DNA from: Desulfobacterales bacterium
GTDB lineage: Bacteria; Desulfobacterota; Desulfobacteria; Desulfobacterales; BuS5
DNA length: 8,766 nt
Direction of reading: 5' to 3'
Assembly: GCA_016735355.1 (NCBI GenBank)
Contig: JAERRQ010000405.1
Location: 1-8,766 of the forward strand
Shown: positions 1 through 5,905 of the stretch, piece after piece
Numbering within the stretch: the stretch's first letter is position 1
Layout of the letters: each line of letters starts with the position of its first letter
Notes under the pieces: model-generated
Seen by the model: only the letters and a program-made list of their open reading frames with translations
Told to the model about the DNA's origin: nothing
Databases searched by the model: none
Program-made: the position numbers and the translations under genes

Positions 1-1888
1 CGGTCCCTTTCAAAATCTGCAGGCCTGCCTCGGCCAGTTGCGGTGGGACAGGGGTAATATTGACCGGTTGCAACAGTTGGGACTGCAAAATTTCACTGCT
101 TCTGGCAATTTCATGCCTCGGCAGGGCGGAGTATGAATCAGCGAGAAAGCGGTGTGCAGAATAATTGCCAGGGTCGGTATTGAGAGATTTCCAACCCTCC
201 ACTAACGCCAGTTGCTGGAATCCGAGATCATTATAGATTCGGGCAAGGCCGGCGCTGCGTGCGGCCAGATCCTGATCCAGCAAAAGACGTGAACGGTACA
301 CAGCCCGGTTATCGTTTAATTCGATCGATTTCTGCAAATCCTGCAAAGCTTCTACCGGGCGGTTCATGGTCTGTTTCAGGATAGCATCATAGAAGTATGG
401 TGTCGGATCCTCCGGGTCAAGTTTTTTGGCAATGGATAGCTGCCTCAGGGCGAGCTTACTGCGTTTTTCTTCATAATATGCCTTGCCCATATAGCTGCGA
501 ATAAGTGAATTATTCGGGTCAAGACTTGCCGCAATTTCAATTTCCCTGCGGCCTCCCTTTAAATCACCCTCCCGAATCTTTGCCAACCCAAGGCCCAGTC
601 TGGGGAGAGGGGCTGCCTGATCCAGCCTGATTGCTTTTTCAAAAGCTTTTTTCCCATCTTTTGTATTTATTATGGCAAGGCAGGCAAAGCCCAAAACAGT
701 ATGGGTGCGTGCCTGGTCGGGGTTAAGAGACATAGCTTCCTGCGCAGCATCAAGGGCGCCATCTATATCTCCCACTGACAAACGAAGTTCGGCCAGCCGC
801 GACCATGCCTGCCCATTTTCAGGATCAAGTTGGATGGCCTTTTTTATACCGGTTAATGCGCTTTGAAGTTTAAAATGAGCCTGCTCGGCAAAAGAGAGCG
901 CAATCAGGGCAGGGGAGGAGTCCGGATCCAGCTCCACCGATTTTTGGGCAAGCCCAAGGGCCGTATCTTTTTGATTTTGGGCTAACGCTATGATCGACTT
1001 GAGGAGAAAGGAATAGCTGTTGGCGGAATCAATACTTAACGCTTTTTCTATGTTTAAAGCAGCTTCATCCACGCGTCCCACAGTAAGCAGCAAAGCGGCG
1101 CGGTAGTTATAATAGCGCGGATCGGAGATGTCGCCAGGCACCTTGGCCAGGCTTGAAAAGGCCTTTACCAGGTTTCCAGTCCGGTAAAATTCCATGGATT
1201 CCTGAACCATTGCTTGCCAACCGTTGTCAACGCCATTTATAAAGTCATAAGTGCGATAATATAAAATAGACGGATAGTAGAGGACCCACCGGACGGCATC
1301 CCTGGGGTGCATATCCATACGCAACACCGGGGAATGCCCGGCCATGGCAATTGCCGATTGACCATCCGCCAGGAGAAGTCGGCCTTTTTTATTTGTTGCA
1401 GATACCTGCCCTTCAAATACCGACAACAAAGTCTGTTGCTTTTCAACCCTGATAAAAAATTCTGTTCCATCAACAGCAGCGTTTACAAACGGCGTATTGA
1501 CCCTAAGCTGCTGCAGGGAACGGCTGAAAAAATGAGCAGCCCCTTTTAACAGCTCAATCAAAGAGATGGAATCCCCTTTTTCTGATTCTAAAAGGGTTAT
1601 GGTTGTCCGCTGGTCAAGGCGGATAATGATATTATTACAAAGTATAATACCTGCCCGGCTTTTCTCATGCACCTTAAGCATATCACCGAAACCATAAGTA
1701 TCGTTCAATTTGACCGTGACCCAGTTATTTTCACCGGATCTGCGTGCTAAAACAGTACCCTGTACTGATACAATCTTCGCCACCCAGTCTTCATCTGCTT
1801 GCGCAGCTCCGGGGCATGGCAACAAAGATATAATCAATATGCCAATGAGAATGGTGATCAATCTAAAAGAAGAACACAGACTTTCCAT
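1..1888 (-). CDS. Exported FecR-domain/TPR-repeat protein (partial, C-terminus beyond left edge)
   Basis: My translation from the ATG at 1888-1886 stays open for 629 codons to the left edge, so the gene is truncated by the window. Residues 1-31 form a Sec signal peptide: hydrophobic core about 10-24, likely cleavage after AAQA, giving a mature start at DEDW. Residues about 35-190 resemble a FecR domain, including the conserved-looking stretch VNTPFVNAAVDGTEFF at 130-145. From about 225 to 590 there are repeated TPR-like helices with the usual A..L.P ends (KAIQLDPENGQAW, EAMSLNPDQARTH, KKLDPEDPTPYF). FecR domains and TPRs in exported proteins usually mediate envelope protein contacts; no catalytic motif is visible. 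The gene starts 12 bases after the cyclase stop, with an AAAGGGA ribosome site, so the two are co-transcribed. The partner and exact role are unknown. The family is secure; the function is not. Confidence 0.88.
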   Translation of the reverse strand, partial: MESLCSSFRLITILIGILIISLLPCPGAAQADEDWVAKIVSVQGTVLARRSGENNWVTVKLNDTYGFGDMLKVHEKSRAGIILCNNIIIRLDQRTTITLLESEKGDSISLIELLKGAAHFFSRSLQQLRVNTPFVNAAVDGTEFFIRVEKQQTLLSVFEGQVSATNKKGRLLLADGQSAIAMAGHSPVLRMDMHPRDAVRWVLYYPSILYYRTYDFINGVDNGWQAMVQESMEFYRTGNLVKAFSSLAKVPGDISDPRYYNYRAALLLTVGRVDEAALNIEKALSIDSANSYSFLLKSIIALAQNQKDTALGLAQKSVELDPDSSPALIALSFAEQAHFKLQSALTGIKKAIQLDPENGQAWSRLAELRLSVGDIDGALDAAQEAMSLNPDQARTHTVLGFACLAIINTKDGKKAFEKAIRLDQAAPLPRLGLGLAKIREGDLKGGRREIEIAASLDPNNSLIRSYMGKAYYEEKRSKLALRQLSIAKKLDPEDPTPYFYDAILKQTMNRPVEALQDLQKSIELNDNRAVYRSRLLLDQDLAARSAGLARIYNDLGFQQLALVEGWKSLNTDPGNYSAHRFLADSYSALPRHEIARSSEILQSQLLQPVNITPVPPQLAEAGLQILKGT

Positions 1889-1900
1889 CAATTTCCCTTT
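1889..1900 (-). promoter_or_regulatory. Ribosome binding site of the FecR/TPR gene
   Basis: The 12 bases between the cyclase stop codon and the ATG at 1888 read AAAGGGAAATTG on the coding strand. This places a Shine-Dalgarno-like AAAGGGA at good spacing. It supports the chosen start and translational coupling to the cyclase. Confidence 0.65.
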
Positions 1901-4138
1901 TTATTTTGAATTAAGGCAGACCAGACCGGTCCAGGTCTCCCCGGGGGAATTTTTTTTATACTTTTCACACAATATTCTATAAAAACGGGAAGGTCCATCT
2001 TCTCCAAATATTTTTGCTGTATTGTGAAATTGTGCAATTGCTTGATTCCATGATTGATTTCTGTAAAAATTTAGGGCTTCATCAAAAATTGTACAAAGCT
2101 CCTTTTGCTGTTTGCTTGCATCTCCCTTCCGGCATATTAATTCATAGACCATTATCGGTTTTGACTTTCCAACAACAAGAAATTCTCCAAGATTTCTAAC
2201 TAAAAAATCATCAACTTGATACAGGCTCTCAGCAGACGCAAGTATTTCCGTGCCCATATATTTATTAAGCCCCTCCAACCGGGATGCCGAATTGATCACA
2301 TCACCAACCGGGCGGTACTCATAATGATCAATGGCTCCAATATTGCCGAGCATCATTTGCCCGGAATGCAAACCTATGCGGATGGGAAGTTTTAATCGAG
2401 TAGATTCATTATTAAAACGATTTACATTACGCACTATATCAAGCGCTGTGTGGCAGGCCCGGTTCATCAGGGCAGGTTCAAGATCCGTATCCGCCCATAT
2501 GGACAGCATGGCATCTCCCACGATGTTTGATATAAGTCCGCCTGATTTAACAACCGGTTCAAAAATAGTTTCATAATATTCATTCATATAACTTCCCAGT
2601 TCATCAGGTTTCATACTTTCCGACAAGGTGGTATATTGTCCCGCATCCGTGCATAAGCAAATTCCGGAGACCATTTCTCCGGTTTTGATAATTTCTGATT
2701 TGTTTGCCACAAGTTGATCTACTATCCTGGAAGGGAGATAATATCCGAACGCTTTTTTGATATTTTTACGTTCCCTGTGTGCCTCAAGGTATTTCCGGAT
2801 AAAAGCTGAAAAAATAGTAACCGGAGATAGAAAAAAGAGGGGGATAACAAGGGGATACCAATTGCCGAAATTGTTGAATTGATATTGGGCAAAAAACAGG
2901 TAAAGGGTACTTAGAAGAATTATGCTTATTACAGCGGCAAAGGTACTAAAATAAAATGATAAAAAACCCAGCAACATTCCACCCAAAAAGATAAAAGAAA
3001 GATGATAAAGCAAATTGAGCGGCTTGATATGCATATCTTCCAGCATGTTTGCAAAAGCTGTTGCCGCAATCTCGACCCCGCTGATATCAACTCCGCTGGC
3101 CTGGGAAAAAACAGTATAAAAGCCATCTTCCTGCTCAGGCCGCAAATACTCCGAAACCCCGACAAAGACGGCTTTGTCCTTAAAAATAACCTTTTTTTGA
3201 TTGGCCGCTATTACTTTAGAATAGGAAATAGTGGGTATACTACCCGGGGGGCCATAAAAATTGATAAAATGACTTGGGGGATCCTGATAATTTTTTATCA
3301 GCGCTTTAATAACCTGTTTCTTTTTTACTTCACCGGATAATAAGTTTGAGTTGCGAAGCTCAGCCAGCATTTTGTTTGCAATGGACGGATCTTTTTGAAA
3401 AATATCTCTGATTGCCCGGATATGTTTGCAAAGAGCGTTATCATTTATTAACGCCGTTTGATTATGAAACCTGATTTTTTCTCCTTGAGCAGGGTCAATC
3501 TTTTTCAATAAATGGGTAAATTCATCATAAAATTCCAGAGCGTAAACTTGAAGTGCCACCATTGGCAAGGTTGGCAGACCCCCTGCGTTTGTTTGAAATG
3601 TCCAGTATTGACTCACCTTAACCGGTACTTTCGGCAAAACAAAAGACGCCACAGCCACAGCCGATTTTGCAAAGAGAGGTATCGGCGGATTACGTGTTAC
3701 GGCATGTAATTGACCGGAATACGCTCCCTGTTCGCTTGTCAAGGGAACTGTTTCCTTGTCCAAAGATTCGAAGAGGAGAACGTTGTTCGCATTTTTTATT
3801 GAATCGGCAAATAAATTATCATCGACCGGGGAACGGGGTTCATCGAAAAGAACATCAAAAGCAATAAGGGCTGCGCCTTTTTGTGTTAAAATATCAACAA
3901 GACCGGCATGTAAAGAGCGGGGCCATTTTTCAAGGTCATTAGGCAGGTTTAATTTTTTGGCGGAATTTTTATCTATGCTTATAATAATGACATCACGGGG
4001 AGCATATCTTTTTCCTCTGATAGAAAAGAGATACTCAAGACCGATATTTTCCTCCAGACTAAAAAACAGGGGGGTGAGGCAAAGTCCCAACAGTCCTGTT
4101 GCTATTCCAAAAAATAATGCTCTTAAAAGGCGCTCCAT
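1901..4138 (-). CDS. CHASE2-domain transmembrane class III adenylate/guanylate cyclase
   Basis: This 745-residue membrane protein should make a cyclic nucleotide in response to an extracytoplasmic signal. An N-terminal helix (about 5-26) leads into a periplasmic CHASE2 domain (about 30-370), with hallmarks DVIIISIDKNS, LIAFDVLFDEP and INFYGPPGSIPTISY. Three membrane helices follow (about 374-395, 396-416, 427-446), then the cytoplasmic class III catalytic domain (about 488-670). Metal-binding aspartates D498 (CTDAGQYTTLSE) and D542 (IVGDAMLSIW) are present, as are transition-state N616 and R620 (GDVINSASRLEGL). The purine-selecting positions are unusual: N538 where adenylate cyclases carry Lys, and R609 where they carry Asp or Thr. 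The product nucleotide is therefore uncertain. A TPR-like tail (about 680-745) ends the protein. It is the first gene of an operon with the FecR/TPR gene. The start at 4138 fits the family N-terminus, although no strong Shine-Dalgarno site precedes it. Confidence 0.93.
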   Translation of the reverse strand: MERLLRALFFGIATGLLGLCLTPLFFSLEENIGLEYLFSIRGKRYAPRDVIIISIDKNSAKKLNLPNDLEKWPRSLHAGLVDILTQKGAALIAFDVLFDEPRSPVDDNLFADSIKNANNVLLFESLDKETVPLTSEQGAYSGQLHAVTRNPPIPLFAKSAVAVASFVLPKVPVKVSQYWTFQTNAGGLPTLPMVALQVYALEFYDEFTHLLKKIDPAQGEKIRFHNQTALINDNALCKHIRAIRDIFQKDPSIANKMLAELRNSNLLSGEVKKKQVIKALIKNYQDPPSHFINFYGPPGSIPTISYSKVIAANQKKVIFKDKAVFVGVSEYLRPEQEDGFYTVFSQASGVDISGVEIAATAFANMLEDMHIKPLNLLYHLSFIFLGGMLLGFLSFYFSTFAAVISIILLSTLYLFFAQYQFNNFGNWYPLVIPLFFLSPVTIFSAFIRKYLEAHRERKNIKKAFGYYLPSRIVDQLVANKSEIIKTGEMVSGICLCTDAGQYTTLSESMKPDELGSYMNEYYETIFEPVVKSGGLISNIVGDAMLSIWADTDLEPALMNRACHTALDIVRNVNRFNNESTRLKLPIRIGLHSGQMMLGNIGAIDHYEYRPVGDVINSASRLEGLNKYMGTEILASAESLYQVDDFLVRNLGEFLVVGKSKPIMVYELICRKGDASKQQKELCTIFDEALNFYRNQSWNQAIAQFHNTAKIFGEDGPSRFYRILCEKYKKNSPGETWTGLVCLNSK

Positions 4139-4148
4139 AAAATTAGTT

Positions 4149-4167
4149 GTAACCGTTCACGGGTAAC
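4149..4167. repeat. Imperfect inverted repeat in the cyclase leader
   Basis: The sequence GTAACCGTTCACGGGTAAC has arms GTAACC and GGTAAC that pair at five of six positions around a 7-base centre. It sits 11 to 29 bases upstream of the cyclase start codon, where a bound protein or hairpin could affect translation. It could be an operator, a relic of a dispersed repeat, or chance. Confidence 0.3.
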
Positions 4168-4203
4168 AAAGATTTTTTGGTTTCAAAATTTTATTCTGAA
4201 AGG

Positions 4204-4232
4204 ATTAAAATGCTATAATATAATAAATCCAA
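4204..4232 (-). promoter_or_regulatory. Candidate sigma-70 promoter for the cyclase-FecR operon
   Basis: On the minus strand, TTGGAT (4232-4227) and TTTAAT (4209-4204) are separated by 17 bases, matching the -35/-10 layout with two mismatches in each box. Transcription would start near 4197, about 59 bases before the cyclase ATG. The region is so AT-rich that chance matches are likely, hence the low confidence. Confidence 0.3.
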
Positions 4233-4244
4233 TATAATAAATCC
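4217..4244. repeat. 14-bp tandem duplication, two copies
   Basis: AATATAATAAATCC occurs twice in direct succession (4217-4230 and 4231-4244) with no mismatch. The duplication overlaps the -35 box of the candidate cyclase promoter, so copy number could change promoter strength. Replication slippage is the simplest origin. Confidence 0.75.
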
Positions 4245-4286
4245 AGTTTTTCAATTTCTTTTGTCTTCTTATTTCCTTCCAGTTCC

Positions 4287-5765
4287 CTAACGGAAGTCCT
4301 CGGACTTCCAGTCTTTTGAAGAAAATACAAATGCAATAATCAAGGTTACAATCACCCAGTCCCTTCCTATCAGGATTATTGATGTCCAGGAATATCCACC
4401 ATAAGGTTTTTGTACCTCATAATACAAATCGCCGACAAGAATAACTCCTAAAACAAACGGAACAAAGTACTTAATAAGGATATCCCACCATTTACCTATT
4501 TTGATTGAAGATATTTTATTGATATGATGCCTCAGGACCTTAATGTGGAAAAACCAGCCAACCAAAACCGCTTCCGCAATGCCGACAATTATAAGCCCGT
4601 AATGGGTCAAAAAATGATCTACAATATCGAGCCACAGAAGTCCTGCCTGGGTGGCAAATATAATTGAAGCGGTAAACCCGGTGATTGAAATTATAGTGAC
4701 AAGCATGCCCCTTTGAAGTCCAAACTTGTCTATCAACGCTGCAACAAAGGCTTCAATGATCGATATGGATGAAGAAAAACCGGCAACTACCAGGCAAAGA
4801 AAAAAAACGGCTCCGAATAGATTGCCGGCCGGCATAAGGCTTACAGCCTTTGGATACGCTACAAAAGCCAGGCCGATGCTTTGCGATACCACCTCTGCGA
4901 TTGTTTTACCCTGTGAGCCGGCCATGAAACCTAAAACAGAGAAAACACCAAGCCCTGCAAAGAGTGAATAGCCGCTGTTGATCCCTGCTGTAATTAAAGC
5001 GGTTTTTGTTATATCCGCTTTCCTGGGAAGATAGCTGGCATATGCTATCATAATCCCGAATCCTAAACTCAAAGTAAAAAATATCTGGCTGTATGCATCG
5101 ATCCAGACTTTTGGATCAGATATTTTTGAAAAATCGGGTGTCAGATAAGCCTTAAGACCGTTTGCAGCCCCATCCAGAGTAAGGGCCCAGAACACAAGCA
5201 GGGCAGTCAACACAAAGAGGGTGGGCATAAAAATTTTGTTGGCGGCCTCTATACCACGTTGAACACCTCTGTAAACAATAGCCCAGTTGATAAACCAGAC
5301 CAGAATAAGGCCTGCAAATATTGGAATTCTTATTTGACCTATATTAAAAGGAGCGTCGCTTACGGAAAGGAATTCTTGAAAAAAAAAAGTGTTTGGATCA
5401 CTACCCCATCCCAGGTTAAATGACAAAACAAAAAAATTTATACACCATGCTACTATTACTGAATAGTAGAGTACTATGCCGAACATTACGAAAGTAACAG
5501 CCCACCATCCCAGCCATTCCATCTTTTTGTTGATTTTTGCATAGGCCAAAGGGGCCGAACCTCTTAGTTTATGTCCCACTGAAAATTCGAGTATTAAAAG
5601 AGGGATGCCTGCCGTTACAAGGGCAATAAGATAAGGAACCAGAAAAGCGCCGCCTCCATGATTGTAAGCCATATAGCTGAAACGCCAGATATTGCCCAGC
5701 CCGATGGCTGACCCTATTGCTGCAAAGAGAAAACCCGTTTGGCTTTTCCATTGATCACGCTTCAT
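4287..5765 (-). CDS. Sodium-dependent NSS/SLC6-family (LeuT-fold) transporter
   Basis: This 492-residue, 12-helix protein belongs to the neurotransmitter:sodium symporter family, inner-membrane importers of amino acids or amines driven by sodium. The TM1 signature GSAIGLGNIWRF (18-29) contains the unwound sodium/substrate-binding segment. The glycine at G22, rather than the Asp of monoamine transporters, favours an amino-acid substrate. TM2 has NHGGGAFLVPY, TM6 has SQIFFTLSLGFG (226-237), and TM8 has FSSSISIIEAF. N263 and S267 in TM7 match the chloride-type site of animal transporters, where most bacterial homologues have an acidic residue. I chose the start at 5765 (MKRDQWKSQTG) because GAAAGGAG lies just upstream; the open frame continues 26 codons further to 5843, but that stretch is AT-rich promoter DNA. 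The gene diverges from the carboxyltransferase gene. The substrate cannot be told from sequence. Confidence 0.95.
   Translation of the reverse strand: MKRDQWKSQTGFLFAAIGSAIGLGNIWRFSYMAYNHGGGAFLVPYLIALVTAGIPLLILEFSVGHKLRGSAPLAYAKINKKMEWLGWWAVTFVMFGIVLYYSVIVAWCINFFVLSFNLGWGSDPNTFFFQEFLSVSDAPFNIGQIRIPIFAGLILVWFINWAIVYRGVQRGIEAANKIFMPTLFVLTALLVFWALTLDGAANGLKAYLTPDFSKISDPKVWIDAYSQIFFTLSLGFGIMIAYASYLPRKADITKTALITAGINSGYSLFAGLGVFSVLGFMAGSQGKTIAEVVSQSIGLAFVAYPKAVSLMPAGNLFGAVFFLCLVVAGFSSSISIIEAFVAALIDKFGLQRGMLVTIISITGFTASIIFATQAGLLWLDIVDHFLTHYGLIIVGIAEAVLVGWFFHIKVLRHHINKISSIKIGKWWDILIKYFVPFVLGVILVGDLYYEVQKPYGGYSWTSIILIGRDWVIVTLIIAFVFSSKDWKSEDFR
4292..4309. repeat. Perfect palindrome at the 3' end of the transporter gene
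   Basis: GGAAGTCC and GGACTTCC flank a 2-base centre, overlapping the last codons of the transporter just before its TAG. It can form a 7-bp stem with a 4-base loop. No T run follows on the coding strand, so it is not a standard intrinsic terminator, but it could protect the mRNA 3' end. Confidence 0.45.
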
Positions 5766-5905
5766 CAAACTACTCCTTTCAGCTTTTATAGATTTATATA
5801 GATTGAATTTTAATATATATCTTCGTTTATATTTTTGAAACAATATATTATATTATTTCTTGTACTAATTCCGTTATAATATTTGCTAAATAAGGAAAAA
5901 TTGCC
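5766..5905. promoter_or_regulatory. Divergent promoter region, transporter / catabolic operon
   Basis: These 140 very AT-rich bases separate two divergently transcribed genes and must hold both promoters. On the minus strand, GAAAGGAG (5780-5773) is the transporter ribosome site. TTGTTT (5843-5838), with ATATAT 17 bases further on, is a weak promoter candidate. TATAGATT is repeated at a 10-base interval (5787-5794, 5797-5804) in the transporter leader. The plus-strand promoter is listed separately. I found no clear palindromic operator. Confidence 0.55.
5852..5880 (+). promoter_or_regulatory. Candidate promoter for the carboxyltransferase operon
   Basis: A perfect TATAAT (-10) lies at 5875-5880. 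The -35 region at 17-base spacing (ATTATT, 5852-5857) is poor, so an activator or upstream AT elements may help. Transcription would start near 5887, leaving a leader of about 20 bases with an AAGGA ribosome site at 5892-5896. Confidence 0.4.

Larger units (their letters stand above)
4139..4286. other. Intergenic spacer between transporter and cyclase genes
   Basis: This AT-rich 148-base spacer lies between two genes read in the same (minus) direction. I see no ORF, RNA gene or convincing terminator (no GC stem followed by a T run on the minus strand). It contains a candidate promoter, a 14-base tandem duplication and a 19-base imperfect inverted repeat, each listed separately. Its length and promoter-like content suggest the cyclase operon is transcribed on its own. 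Confidence 0.6.

Noticed and set aside
1237..1549. Short open frames on both strands within the FecR/TPR region
   Set aside because: They overlap the 629-codon open frame that has a signal peptide, FecR domain and TPRs, so they are out-of-frame shadows.
1816..1886. Lipoprotein signal (Cys25) in the FecR/TPR protein
   Set aside because: The sequence before Cys25 is LLP, and proline at that position does not fit a lipobox. AAQA at 28-31 gives a better ordinary cleavage site.
3756..4166. 136-residue plus-strand open frame
   Set aside because: It is antisense to the N-terminal half of the cyclase gene, has no recognisable domain or good ribosome site, and is a shadow of that coding frame.
4292..4309. 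Terminator after the transporter gene
   Set aside because: The palindrome overlaps the coding end and is followed by purine-rich sequence, not a T tract.
5766..5843. 26-codon N-terminal extension of the transporter (start at 5843)
   Set aside because: The stretch is AT-rich promoter DNA rich in Lys/Tyr/Asn codons. The start at 5765 has a strong GAAAGGAG site and matches the usual family N-terminus just before TM1.
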